Shown: piece after piece, positions 51,224 through 60,246 of the stretch
How positions within the stretch are numbered: the stretch's first letter is position 1
Layout of the letters: the number at the start of each line of letters is the position of its first letter
Origin: Haloferax mucosum ATCC BAA-1512
GTDB lineage: Archaea > Halobacteriota > Halobacteria > Halobacteriales > Haloferacaceae
NCBI RefSeq assembly: GCF_000337815.1
Contig: NZ_AOLN01000004.1
Span: forward strand, 62,001 to 126,000
Length of the DNA: 64,000 nt
Direction: 5' to 3'
Made by a program: the position numbers and the translations under genes
Notes under the pieces: model-generated
The model's input: the letters and a program-made list of their open reading frames with translations, nothing else
Told to the model about the DNA's origin: nothing
Database searches by the model: none

Positions 51224-53233
51224 ATGGCAGACGAGACACGACTCGGCGTCGATGTCGGTGGCACGTTCACCGACGTTGCCCTGTTGACCCGCGACGACGA
51301 ACTCGTGACCGCGAAAGTCCCGAGCACCGACGACCAGAGCGTCGGCGTCATCGAGGGTATCGAGAAAGCCTGCGCCGAGGCGGGCATCTCCCCGGCCGAC
51401 GTGGACGCGTTCACGCACGCGATGACCGTCTCGGTCAACGCACTGCTCGAAGACGACGGCGCGAAGACGGCGCTCGTCACGACGGCGGGCTTCCGCGACG
51501 TGCTCGAAATCGGCCGCCAAGCCCGCCCGGACCTCTACGACGTGACCGCGACCAAACCCGACCCGCTCGTCCCGCGCCGCCGACGCTTCGAGGTCGAAGA
51601 ACGCGCGACCGTCGATGGTATCCAGCGAGCGGTCGAACCGGACGCGGTGGCAGACCTCGCCGACCGCATCCGCGACTCCGGAGCGGAAAGCGTCGCCGTC
51701 AGTCTCTTACACGCCTATCAGCACCCCGAAAACGAGCGGGTCGTCGCCGAGGTTCTGCGCGACCAACTCGACGTGCCAATCTCGGTTTCGCACGAAGTCC
51801 TCGCCGAGTTCCGGGAGTTCGAGCGCACTTCGACCACCGCGGTCGATGCCTATGTGACGCCCGCAATCGACGCCTATCTCGGCCGACTCGAAGCCCGCGC
51901 CGATTCGCTCGGGGTCCCCGAACCCCGAATTATGCAGGCAAACGGCGGCATCGCCCCGACGAAGACGGTCCGAGAACACGCCGTCACGACGACCATGTCC
52001 GGTCCCGCCGCGGGCGTCGTCGGTGCCGCAGAGACCTCGACGGCCGACGGTCTCGACGGCCTCGTCACCTTCGATATGGGCGGCACGTCGAGCGACGTGA
52101 GCCTCGTCCGCGACGGCGACGTCGAGCGGACGACCGACACCGAAATCAACGGACGACCCATCAAGACGCCGATGGTCGATGTCGAGACTGTCGGCGCGGG
52201 CGGTGGCTCTATCGCGTGGGTCGATGCTGGCAACGCACTCCGCGTCGGCCCGCGGTCTTCGGGCGCACAACCCGGCCCAGCGTGTTACGGTCGCGGCGGC
52301 ACCGAACCGACGGTGACAGACGCCAACGTCGTTCTCGGTTACATCGGCGGTAGTTCCGCGCTCGGCGGCGAACTCTCGCTCGACGCGTCCGCGGCCGACG
52401 ACGCGCTCTCGTCGCTCGCGGCCGACGCCGACCTCGCGGATTCGCTCGAAGCGGCCCGCGGCGTCTACCGCGTCGCCAACGCCAACATGGCGCGGGCGAT
52501 TCGGTCGGTGACGGTCGAACGCGGTCTCGACCCGCGCGGATTCGGTCTCGTTGCGTTCGGCGGTGCCGGTCCGATGCACGCCGCGGCGCTCGCCGAAAGC
52601 CTCGGCATGGAGACCGTCGTCGTGCCCCGGGCTTGCGGCGTCCTCTCGGCCTACGGCCTGCTCGCGGCGGACGAAAAACACGACTCCGTCCGGACGTTCA
52701 GGACGGCGCTCGACTCGCTCGACGCGGCGGCAGTCGAGACAGCCTACGACGACCTCGCGGACGAGGTGCTCGCGGACGTCGCCGCCCCCGAATCGGCCGT
52801 CGTTCGCCGCGCCGCCGACCTCAGATACGTCGGCCAGAGCTTCGAACTGACCGTCCCAGTCGGCGACGCGTTCGACGCGGTGGCGGTCGAACGCCGATTC
52901 CACGAGGCACACGAAAGCGCTTACGGCTACCGGCTATCTGACGCGGTCGAACTCGTCAATATCAGGGCGACAGCAGTCGTCGCGCGCGAGTCGCCGTCGG
53001 TCGCCTTCCGCGGCGGCACCGACGCCCGAACGGGAACCCGCGACGCCTTCTTCGGAACTGGGTTCCACGAGACGCCCGTCTACGACCGCGACCGAATCGA
53101 ACCGGAGACCGACATGTCCGGGCCAGCGATTCTCGAACAGGACGAGAGCACCGTCGTCGTCCCGCCGGGCTGGCACGGGACCGTTCGCGCGGATGGCACG
53201 CTCGTCTTGACCGCCGGGGGTGACGACGAATGA
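51224..53233 (+). CDS. hyuA: Hydantoinase/oxoprolinase family subunit A
   Basis: A 669-residue ATP-dependent ring-opening amidase subunit. RLGVDVGGTFTDVALL (5-20) is the N-terminal ATP-binding beta hairpin; FTHAMTVSVNALLEDDGAKT, FDMGGTSSDVSLVRDGDVE (second phosphate loop), GAGGGSIAWVD and VAFGGAGPMHA follow in the usual order, with the C-terminal domain complete. The family hydrolyses N-methylhydantoins or 5-oxoproline with ATP, or carboxylates acetone. The start lies one base after the transporter stop; the stop overlaps hyuB by 4 nt. Exact substrate is unknown. Confidence 0.93.
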   Translation: MADETRLGVDVGGTFTDVALLTRDDELVTAKVPSTDDQSVGVIEGIEKACAEAGISPADVDAFTHAMTVSVNALLEDDGAKTALVTTAGFRDVLEIGRQARPDLYDVTATKPDPLVPRRRRFEVEERATVDGIQRAVEPDAVADLADRIRDSGAESVAVSLLHAYQHPENERVVAEVLRDQLDVPISVSHEVLAEFREFERTSTTAVDAYVTPAIDAYLGRLEARADSLGVPEPRIMQANGGIAPTKTVREHAVTTTMSGPAAGVVGAAETSTADGLDGLVTFDMGGTSSDVSLVRDGDVERTTDTEINGRPIKTPMVDVETVGAGGGSIAWVDAGNALRVGPRSSGAQPGPACYGRGGTEPTVTDANVVLGYIGGSSALGGELSLDASAADDALSSLAADADLADSLEAARGVYRVANANMARAIRSVTVERGLDPRGFGLVAFGGAGPMHAAALAESLGMETVVVPRACGVLSAYGLLAADEKHDSVRTFRTALDSLDAAAVETAYDDLADEVLADVAAPESAVVRRAADLRYVGQSFELTVPVGDAFDAVAVERRFHEAHESAYGYRLSDAVELVNIRATAVVARESPSVAFRGGTDARTGTRDAFFGTGFHETPVYDRDRIEPETDMSGPAILEQDESTVVVPPGWHGTVRADGTLVLTAGGDDE

Positions 53234-54852
53234 CCGATATCGACGCCATCTCGCTCGAAATCATGCGCAACCAGTTCGAGAGTGTCGCCGAAGAGATGGG
53301 GCAGGTACTCATCACCTCGTCGTACTCGCCGAATATCAAGGAGCGCCGAGACTGTTCGACCGCGCTTTTCGACGCCGACGGGCGACTGCTCGCGCAGGCC
53401 GAACACATCCCGGTCCACCTCGGCGCGATGCCCGAGGCCGTGAATACGGTGCTCGAATACGACCCGAAACCGGGCGACGTGTTCGTGCTCAACGACCCCT
53501 TCGAGGGCGGGACGCACCTGCCGGACGTGACGATGGTGTCGCCGCTGACAGTCGGCGACGACGTACTCGGTTACGCCGTCTCCCGCGCGCACCACGCCGA
53601 CGTCGGCGGCATGACGCCCGGCAGTATGCCCGCCGGTGCCCGTGAAATCTACCAAGAGGGCCTTCGATTGCCGCCGGTCCGACTCGTCACGGGCGGCGAG
53701 GTCAACGACGACGTGATGTCAGTCCTCTTGGCGAACGTCCGAAATCCGACCGAGCGTCGCGCCGACATTCGAGCGCAAATCGCCGCCAACGAACGAGCCG
53801 AGGACCGCCTCACCGACCTCGTCGGTGAACACGGACGCGAGCAGGTCGTCGCCGCGTTCGACGCGGTGATAGACTACTCGCGTGACCGGGTAACCGCCGA
53901 ACTTCGGGACCTCCCGGATGGCGAGTACCACGCCCGCGACGTGCTCGAAGGCGATGGCGTCACTGACGACGACATCCCCATCGAAGTCCGTGTCACCGTC
54001 GCCGGCGAGTCCGTCACCGTCGATTTCGAGGGCACCGCCCCGCAGGTCGCCGGTAACGTGAACGCGCCGTTCGCCGTCGCAAAGAGCGCGGTCTACTTCG
54101 TCGTTCGGTGCGTCACGGACCCCGAAATCCCGCCGAATCAGGGGTGCTACGACCCGATAGACGTGCGCGTTCCCGACGGCTCGCTGTTGAATCCGCGTCC
54201 GCCGGCGGCAGTCGTCGGCGGCAACGTCGAAACCAGCCAGCGCGTGACGGACGTCGTCTTCACGGCCTTTGGGTCTGCGGCACCCGAGCGCGTCCCCGCG
54301 CAGGGCCAAGGTACGATGAATAACCTCACTATCGGCAGTCGCTCCGGGGGCGAAGACGGGTTCACGTACTACGAGACCATCGCCGGCGGCTTCGGCGGCC
54401 GCGCGAGCGGCGACGGCATGGACGGCGTACAGGTCGGTATGACGAACACGCTCAACACGCCAATCGAGTCGCTCGAAGCCGAGTACCCGCTTTTCGTCGA
54501 GCGGTACGGTCTCCGCGAGGACAGCGGCGGACGCGGGATGCACCGCGGCGGTCTCGGCGTCGTTCGGTCGGTCACCGTCGAGGCGGACGCGACCGTCTCG
54601 CTTTTGACCGAGCGTCGTCGAGTCGCTCCGAAAGGCGTCGGCGGCGGCGGCGACGGTGCCGTCGGTCGGAACGTTATCTCCGACCCGGATTCGGACATCT
54701 CAGAGACGGTCCCCGCGAAGGTGACCCGCGACGTCGCCTCGGGAACGACGGTCACCGTCTTCACTCCCGGTGGCGGCGGCTACGGCGACCCTGCCGACCG
54801 CGACTCGGTGGCTGTCGAGCGGGACCGAGCCGACGAAAAAGTCTCGGACTAA
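53230..54852 (+). CDS. hyuB: Hydantoinase/oxoprolinase family subunit B
   Basis: A 540-residue partner of Hyu[86 protein letters not shown] and the C-terminal [12 protein letters not shown] are family landmarks; several His and Asp residues bind metal. The A and B chains form one complex that opens lactam or hydantoin rings at the expense of ATP. The overlap with hyuA ensures equimolar translation. The operon seems to end here. Confidence 0.93.
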   Translation: MTDIDAISLEIMRNQFESVAEEMGQVLITSSYSPNIKERRDCSTALFDADGRLLAQAEHIPVHLGAMPEAVNTVLEYDPKPGDVFVLNDPFEGGTHLPDVTMVSPLTVGDDVLGYAVSRAHHADVGGMTPGSMPAGAREIYQEGLRLPPVRLVTGGEVNDDVMSVLLANVRNPTERRADIRAQIAANERAEDRLTDLVGEHGREQVVAAFDAVIDYSRDRVTAELRDLPDGEYHARDVLEGDGVTDDDIPIEVRVTVAGESVTVDFEGTAPQVAGNVNAPFAVAKSAVYFVVRCVTDPEIPPNQGCYDPIDVRVPDGSLLNPRPPAAVVGGNVETSQRVTDVVFTAFGSAAPERVPAQGQGTMNNLTIGSRSGGEDGFTYYETIAGGFGGRASGDGMDGVQVGMTNTLNTPIESLEAEYPLFVERYGLREDSGGRGMHRGGLGVVRSVTVEADATVSLLTERRRVAPKGVGGGGDGAVGRNVISDPDSDISETVPAKVTRDVASGTTVTVFTPGGGGYGDPADRDSVAVERDRADEKVSD

Positions 54853-55064
54853 AATGAAACTATTCTGGTAATTATTTGGAACACTATTTGATACTCTATT
54901 AATGTCGTCGTATTTAATTTCTGTAGTCCTCAAAAAGCTCAGCCTGATATTTTAATCGCCTTCGTTGAATTTCTATCGGCCATACAGTTATATCCTAACA
55001 GGCGTACTAGTTCGTGAAACAGCCGTGAACTCGCGTCCGAACAACCATTCTTCGAGACCCACCG

Positions 55065-57023
55065 ATGAGTCGAGATAGCGCTCGAACCCGCGAACGTCTC
55101 TATGCGACGTTTGCCGACTCCTCGCTCGATTTCGAACAGGTCGTCCAGCGGTCGCTCGAAATCGTGGCCGACTTCATCGGTGTCGAGTACGGGTTTCTCA
55201 CCCGCATCACCGACGGTGAACAACGAATCGAGCAAGCGATTGGTTCGCACGAACTCCTCCAGCCGGGTGAGTCGTGCCCGCTGGAAAACGCCTACTGCCG
55301 CCGGACGATAGCGATGGACGAGGCGCTGAGCGTCCAAGACGCCAGCACGTCGTCGCAAGTCTCGACCCGCGCGTTCGAGACGTTCGACCTCGGGTGTTAT
55401 ATCGGTGCGAAAATCACGGTTGACGGCGAGGTTTACGGCACTGTCTGTTTCGGCGACACGGACTCCCGAGAGGAACCGTTTTCCGAACAAAAATCGGTAC
55501 TCGTCGAACTCCTCGGGCAGTTGCTCTCGCAGGCTCTCGAACGCCGCGCGTACGAAACGAAACTCGAAGACCGAAACCGACGCCTCGACGCTGAACGACA
55601 GCGATTCAAGAGAATCACCGAGACGACGTTCGACATCATCTACCGGATCGACTTGAGCGGCACGTTCACCTACGCGTCCCCGTCGGTGGAACGAATCACC
55701 GGCTATCGGCCCAAGGAGTTGCTCGACACGGAATTCATCGACTACATCCACGAGTCGTCGGTTCCGAAGGTGAGAGACGCGTTCGCGCGCATCTTAGACG
55801 GCCACTACGTCGAACAACTGGAAGTCCAGTTCGATACGAAACACAACGGACCGGTGATGCTGGAAATCAACGCCCGGCCCGTCTACCAAGACGGCGAACT
55901 GTTGTTGGTTCAGGGCGTCGCCCGCGACATCACGAGGCGGGTCGAACAGGACCGCGAACTGCGGATTCAACACCGTGCTATCGAGGACACGCACATCGGT
56001 ATCACGATTGCCGACGCGACGCTTCCGGGATTCCCAGTCGAGTACGTAAACGAAGCGTTCGAGCGACTGACCGGCTACGCGTCCGGTGAACTGGAAGGTC
56101 GGGCGTACTACGCGTTTTTGCCGGACGATATCGACTCCGGCGTTCGGGACGAAATTCAGGACAGTCTCTCTTTGTCACAGTCGATTACATTCGATCTCCT
56201 TATCGCTCGCAGAGACGGCACACCGCTTTGGTGTCGAACCACGATTAGCCCGGTCACCGACGACCACGGGGGCGTGACCCACTTCGTCGGCTTCCACGAA
56301 GATATCACAGAAGAGGAACGAACCGTTCGCCTCATCGAACTGCTCAACCGTGTCTTACGACACAACGTCCGCAACAGCATGAACGTCGTTCTCGGGAACG
56401 CCGAGTTACTGCGCGAGTCGCCAGTTGCCGAAAATATAATCGAACAGATACGTCACAGAGCGGAGGCGCTCGTCCGGCTGAGCGACCGAGCGCGCGAAGT
56501 CGAAGAGTACGCACAGCGAGACCGCAAGCCGACGCGACTCGACCCGTTTACGCTCCTATCCCGCATCGTTAAAACTCACGAACGAGAGTATCCCGACGCT
56601 TCAATTGAGGTGGACGTGAGGACGACCCATGATATCTGTGCGGGGAGTGAACTCGAACGAGCGGTCTCGGAACTCGTGACGAACGCCCTTTCGCACCACC
56701 CCACAGACTCGGCGCAGGTGCGTATCTCGGTGTTCGATTCGGGCGAACAGGTCTGCATCGAAGTGACCGACGACGGCCGGGGTATCTCACCAAGCGAAAC
56801 GGCTTTCGTCGAGGCAGGCCACGAGACGGAGTTAGAACACGGCAGTAGTATGGGGTTGTGGCTGGTCAACTGGATTGTCACTCGCTACGGTGGGTCGTTC
56901 CAAATCGGGTCGCTGGACGATGCGAGTCAAACAGGAACCCGTGCGACGCTCCGTGTTCCGGGCATCGACGAGGAAACGACTGTCGAAGCGGCCGCACAAC
57001 CGCCAACGGCGCTTTTCTGGTGA
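55065..57023 (+). CDS. GAF-PAS-PAS sensor histidine kinase
   Basis: A 652-residue cytoplasmic sensor kinase. Residues about 15-165 are a GAF domain (VVQRSLEIVADFIGVEYGFL to GTVCFGDT); two PAS domains follow near 185-300 and 305-425 (FDIIYRIDLSGTFTYASPSV; HIGITIADATLPGFPVEYVN). The dimerisation/phosphoacceptor helix LLNRVLRHNVRNSMNVVLG bears the His, and the ATPase end has SELVTNALSHHP (N box), VTDDGRGI and GSSMGLWLVNWIV (G boxes). No membrane helix. No response regulator gene is adjacent, so it probably talks to an orphan regulator elsewhere, usual in haloarchaea. Signal unknown. Confidence 0.9.
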   Translation: MSRDSARTRERLYATFADSSLDFEQVVQRSLEIVADFIGVEYGFLTRITDGEQRIEQAIGSHELLQPGESCPLENAYCRRTIAMDEALSVQDASTSSQVSTRAFETFDLGCYIGAKITVDGEVYGTVCFGDTDSREEPFSEQKSVLVELLGQLLSQALERRAYETKLEDRNRRLDAERQRFKRITETTFDIIYRIDLSGTFTYASPSVERITGYRPKELLDTEFIDYIHESSVPKVRDAFARILDGHYVEQLEVQFDTKHNGPVMLEINARPVYQDGELLLVQGVARDITRRVEQDRELRIQHRAIEDTHIGITIADATLPGFPVEYVNEAFERLTGYASGELEGRAYYAFLPDDIDSGVRDEIQDSLSLSQSITFDLLIARRDGTPLWCRTTISPVTDDHGGVTHFVGFHEDITEEERTVRLIELLNRVLRHNVRNSMNVVLGNAELLRESPVAENIIEQIRHRAEALVRLSDRAREVEEYAQRDRKPTRLDPFTLLSRIVKTHEREYPDASIEVDVRTTHDICAGSELERAVSELVTNALSHHPTDSAQVRISVFDSGEQVCIEVTDDGRGISPSETAFVEAGHETELEHGSSMGLWLVNWIVTRYGGSFQIGSLDDASQTGTRATLRVPGIDEETTVEAAAQPPTALFW

Positions 57024-57262
57024 GCGAACGGTTTGGCAGGCTCTCGACTAAACTGTCTCTGTGGTGACGTTCGTGTTTAGCGTCTGTGTGCGACCGCAAG
57101 GCTCGACTCGTAATCCGAACCTGAGTTGTTCGCTACCGGTGGTTCGCGTGGGGTATCCCTCCTACTCCAATTCGCTGGGCTTCTTGGGTTGGTACCGTGT
57201 CTCTGTGGCACAATTGTCAGATTGGGCTTAATCATACAATAGTGATTGTTTGAACAACTGGG

Positions 57263-57392
57263 CACTGTCTAGATAAGGGACGAGCAGGTCGAAGAGTTAG
57301 TGATCTATGCTACCCTCAAACCTGCTCAAAGAGGGTTTAGAGACTGCTACGCTTGAATGTTGGCAGCGAGAGCGGACGGCGACGCCCGTCCG
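57263..57392 (+). mobile_element. Truncated IS6-type element, left end
   Basis: About 130 nt match the left part of the element at 59332: terminal repeat CACTGTCTAG (57263-57272), then the start of the transposase from ATG 57307 (MLPSNLLKEGLETATLECWQ, RERTATPV). Similarity ends at CGTCCG (57392), after which sequence is unrelated. At the break lies a short hairpin, CGGACGG-6-CCGTCCG (57373-57392). The right end is missing. Confidence 0.7.
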
Positions 57393-57780
57393 GTACCGAG
57401 ACTGGCGAGGAGTACACCAGGGGATAGTACGAGCGGGCCACATCGAGATGAGTGGCATGGTCACTACTCAGTTGAAACCTTTGCCCGCCGATATGGACCT
57501 GACAAGACACCACTGAAGCGGCGGGTTCAAGTATTCTGGACACCCAAGCGGCCCAGATCATCTGCTCTGGCGACTACAGAGACATCTCATACGGACCAGA
57601 CTGGTACAGGCAGTGCAAATGTGCGCTGGAATGAGACCACTTTGAGTGCCAGAGTCTGGGCTATACGATTGACCGAAAGACCCACCGCGAACGCTGGGGT
57701 CCCGACCTGAACGTCCATCGTGACTTCCGGGAGACCTTCCACCCAATCAGACTACTGGCCGTATCTGTAATACTTTCTCA
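57393..57780 (+). pseudogene. Decayed coding sequence next to the IS remnant
   Basis: A frame from about 57503 reads TTEAAGSSILDTQAAQIICS, GDYRDISYGPDWYRQCKCAL, then a TGA, and continues in phase as DHFECQSLGYTIDRKTHRER and GPDLNVHRDFRETFHPIRLL. It has several Cys and a conserved look, but no start and an internal stop. It is best taken as a broken gene of unknown family, perhaps carried or cut by the insertion sequence. Confidence 0.4.
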
Positions 57781-57789
57781 ACTCAGACG

Positions 57790-58545
57790 TTATTGTTCTG
57801 GGAGTGAGTCGTTCCCGTAATCAGTGTAAATATTGACTTCTCCCGAATCACCACCATCGAATTTGATTTCAGGGAACGCATTATCAATCTGGATACACCC
57901 AGTTCCTGGAATTAAGGCACACTGCCGGAACTTGTGCTTTTGGACCGACACCAAGTACTCGATTTCCCCCCCAGTGGTCTCATCTTCACGAACTTCATCC
58001 GTGACCTGTTCTACATGCTTCCATCCGGTGTAGGTGTGGGTCGGTGAAGAGTAGCCGCTGACGTTCGAGACAGTCCTCGCCTCCTCGTCGAAATCCCAGT
58101 TTACCACCGATTCGAACGCATACAATCTATTGCCCTGTCTGTTCACGGCGGTTATCGTCGCCTCTTGGTGACCCGGCCAACTATCTTCAGTGAGCCCTTG
58201 TGTTGAAAAACCAGACTCTGTTGAAGAGCTCGATCTACTTTCACCGTGTTTGGTTACTATAACATCCACGGGCTTCAACGCCTCATGCACGGCGTCTCTT
58301 TGCTTCTGGGAGAGGTCTCCCATAAGGCTTCGTGCTTCCTCCTCTGAAATATCTCCAATTGCGTCAACGAATCGGTCAACGTCTCTCTCGTTGTCCGGAT
58401 CAAAGTCTGTAGAGATAGCGCCACTATTCCTGTTACGCTGTCGGGCTGAAGCCATCCCAGCTCCAGAAAGGACCGCTGAAGCGGTACCAATATGCTTGAG
58501 TACGGAGCGGCGCGACGGTTCATAGCTATTATCTTCTTTTTCCAT
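57790..58545 (-). CDS. Tat-exported protein of unknown function
   Basis: A 251-residue exported protein. The leader has SRRSVLKHIGTASAVLSGAG followed by an Ala-x-Ala-like site near MASARQ. The mature part starts with a helical, acidic stretch (ERDVDRFVDAIGDISEEEAR), then beta-like sequence with SSPTHTYTGWKHVEQVTDEV, and ends with two Cys in CALIPGTGCIQIDNAF. ATG 58545 is chosen; it lies 26-34 nt after a TATA box. Codon use is less GC-biased than in the polysaccharide genes, fitting an island acquired by transfer. A 32-residue membrane peptide gene is divergent from it. A small antimicrobial or surface role is conceivable but unsupported. Confidence 0.6.
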   Translation of the reverse strand: MEKEDNSYEPSRRSVLKHIGTASAVLSGAGMASARQRNRNSGAISTDFDPDNERDVDRFVDAIGDISEEEARSLMGDLSQKQRDAVHEALKPVDVIVTKHGESRSSSSTESGFSTQGLTEDSWPGHQEATITAVNRQGNRLYAFESVVNWDFDEEARTVSNVSGYSSPTHTYTGWKHVEQVTDEVREDETTGGEIEYLVSVQKHKFRQCALIPGTGCIQIDNAFPEIKFDGGDSGEVNIYTDYGNDSLPEQ

Positions 58546-58570
58546 CTTCAAACAACAATATAAAATGATG

Positions 58571-58579
58571 TTATATAAG
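58571..58579 (-). promoter_or_regulatory. TATA box for the Tat-exported protein
   Basis: The minus strand reads CTTATATAA here, ending 26 nt before the ATG at 58545, the textbook position for a leaderless haloarchaeal promoter. Confidence 0.55.
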
Positions 58580-58640
58580 AATGCCTATTTGTTGTTGATT
58601 TAATATCTATTGTGGGGTGTCATATTCACGATTGCCCAAA

Positions 58641-58648
58641 TTTTATAC
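58641..58648 (+). promoter_or_regulatory. TATA box for the 32-residue peptide gene
   Basis: TTTTATAC lies 24-31 nt before the ATG at 58672. Together with the opposite-facing TATA at 58571 it makes a compact divergent promoter pair. Confidence 0.5.
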
Positions 58649-58671
58649 CAGTTTGGAATTCATATCTGAGC

Positions 58672-58770
58672 ATGGAGTCAAAAAAATTAGGAAAATATCT
58701 CTTAGGAGTTGTGTTACTTGTAATTACTGCTGGTATAGGACTAACAGTAAGTGGCATGGCCGTATTCTAA
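58672..58770 (+). CDS. 32-residue single-helix membrane peptide
   Basis: ATG 58672 opens MESKKLGKYLLGVVLLVITA followed by GIGLTVSGMAVF and TAA. A charged N-terminus of four residues leads into one transmembrane helix. The TATA box 24-31 nt upstream suggests true expression, and it diverges from the Tat-exported protein gene. Such peptides may be leaders, toxins or small complex subunits; none can be chosen from sequence. Confidence 0.5.
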   Translation: MESKKLGKYLLGVVLLVITAGIGLTVSGMAVF

Positions 58771-59331
58771 ATTCGGAAGGTGGCCACGCCAGTCAGGAAA
58801 CTCAAACTGGGGGGTCTATCCTCCCGAAATGAGATGTACAACCAACTGGAAGAGATAGAATCATCCACAAGTGAATTCTGATCCTTCACAGCCACCCATC
58901 ATTTTCACGTTGCATCTGGCGCAGGTGTAGCACTGCCGAAATACGAACTACGTCACCACTTTTCAGGCGCTCTACGCTACGATTCCGACAGAAGAGGGTA
59001 GAATTCAGACTACAACAGAGTGTGAGTCGTCTCTCCACGTCTCCCGTATCCTCCTGCTACCGCTCTTTTTGACATTTAATTCGGCTAATATCGGGTGGTT
59101 TATCCATCCGTCACGCACATTTTCGTTCTACCATTGCGGTCGTCGTTTCGTCGAGAATATTGTAACGGGGAGGGGATGCGACCGACGTACCTCTCACGCG
59201 ATTTGCGTCGTTTCTAGTTCGATCTCCACTTCGATATTATCCAAGAAGGATAGGGTGCAAACGCCGCTGACTCTTTCCGGCCGAGGGGCCGTCAAGCAAT
59301 GACAGTCTACAGCCAATATACCAGAATTGGG
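58771..59331. other. Spacer with a possible Cys-rich fragment
   Basis: No intact gene in 561 nt. On the minus strand 58862-58945 a 28-codon frame ends QCYTCARCNVKMMGGCEGSE, FTCG, stop, with six Cys in zinc-knuckle spacing, but a TAG lies just upstream and no start exists; it is probably the tail of a broken zinc-ribbon gene. Confidence 0.3.
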
Positions 59332-59375
59332 CACTGTCTAGATAAGGAACAAGCAGGTCGAAGAGTTAGTGATCT

Positions 59376-60165
59376 ATGCTACTCTCAGCCCTGCTCAAAG
59401 AGAGTTTTAGACACTACTACGCTTGAATGTTGACAGCGGGGGCGGACGGCGACGTGACGAGACGCAAAGCGTCTCGTTCGCACACCAGAAATCTTCGATT
59501 TCTGGGGACGTTCACGAGAGCAGTGCTCTCGTGCAGCCCATCAGAACGCAAAGCGTTCTGAGGACGCCCACCTGGGCGTTCGCCGTCCGACTCTATATTG
59601 CCGGTCTTTCAATTAGAGAGATAAATATGATTCTCCGTCTACTCGGTGTGGAACGTTCGATTCAAGCAGTTTTTAGTGGGTACATGCATTGTGTGATAGC
59701 GTCTCAGGCCCGCCGAAGGCGACGCAGAGGCGGACCGCAGTCGACGAGACCGCTGTCAAAATCAACGGCGAGTGGTCTTGGTTGTACGCTGCAATAGACC
59801 TCAACACAAAAGTGATTCTTGACGTTGCGCTGTTCAAGCGTCATGGAACTGACCCGGCGGCTGCATTTCTCCACGGAGTCTGTGAGAAACACGACTGTTC
59901 AGAGACGATGTTTCTGGCTGATGACTTTGGACATCGGACTGCATTCTCTCGATTAGGGTTGAACGGTCCGGTTGACGACACAGACCGAAACCTGATTGAA
60001 AAGTGGTCTCGCACATTCAAAATGAGGGCTAACCGTTTCCACAATTCATGGGTTGGTAGTCGGCTGAGCGTTCGCAAGTAGCTTGCAGTGTTTGTTCATT
60101 ACCATGATTTCCAACGACCGAATCAGTCGCTTGACGGAAGAACACCAGCTCAGGAGGCTAACTAG
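59376..60165 (+). pseudogene. IS6-type transposase pseudogene
   Basis: Comparison with the copy at 57307 shows an extra T near 59404 (frameshift), TGA for TGG near 59430, the hairpin insert at about 59455-59582, a further frameshift near 59700, and TAG where the family has Trp at 60079. Between lesions the DDE fold is readable: VRLYIAGLSIREINMILRLL, VDETAVKINGEWSWLYAAID, HDCSETMFLADDFG, NLIEKWSRTFKMRANRF and, after the TAG, LAVFVHYHDFQRPNQSLDGR. The catalytic Asp, Asp and Glu are all still present. Confidence 0.75.
59443..59589. repeat. Five-hairpin array closed by an outer stem
   Basis: An outer 9-bp stem (CGGACGGCG 59443-59451 with CGCCGTCCG 59581-59589) encloses five perfect hairpins. Four have 9-bp stems and 3-nt loops: 59457-59477 (loop AAA), 59485-59505 (TTC), 59513-59533 (AGT), 59541-59561 (AAA), spaced by exactly 7 nt so the period is 28. 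The fifth, 59564-59579, is shorter. Stem sequences all differ. Compared with the copy at 57373-57392, the array was inserted into the loop of a pre-existing hairpin in the transposase gene. See findings. Confidence 0.9.
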
Positions 60166-60171
60166 ACAGTG

Positions 60172-60246
60172 ACTTGTCCTTCTTTGTCTCTCCCTCAAAT
60201 ATACAAATCATCCGACTATTCAAAAGAATAGTAAAATAAATGACTA
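60172..60246. other. AT-rich flank of the insertion sequence
   Basis: A short AT-rich stretch between the IS right end and the zinc-ribbon ORF. It contains CAAATATACAAATCA and no gene. Confidence 0.3.

Larger units (their letters stand above)
59332..60171 (+). mobile_element. Decayed IS6-type insertion sequence
   Basis: Terminal inverted repeats CACTGTCTAG (59332-59341) and CTAGACAGTG (60162-60171) bound an 840-nt element holding a DDE transposase remnant. The left 130 nt recur at 57263. The ends resemble those of the IS6 superfamily of haloarchaea. It carries a 128-nt insert of stacked hairpins and several inactivating mutations, so it cannot move by itself. No clear target duplication was seen. 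Confidence 0.75.

Noticed and set aside
59443-59589. CRISPR array
   Set aside because: The 28-nt regularity resembles CRISPR spacing, but no repeat sequence is shared between units; only the hairpin shape recurs and no cas gene is near.
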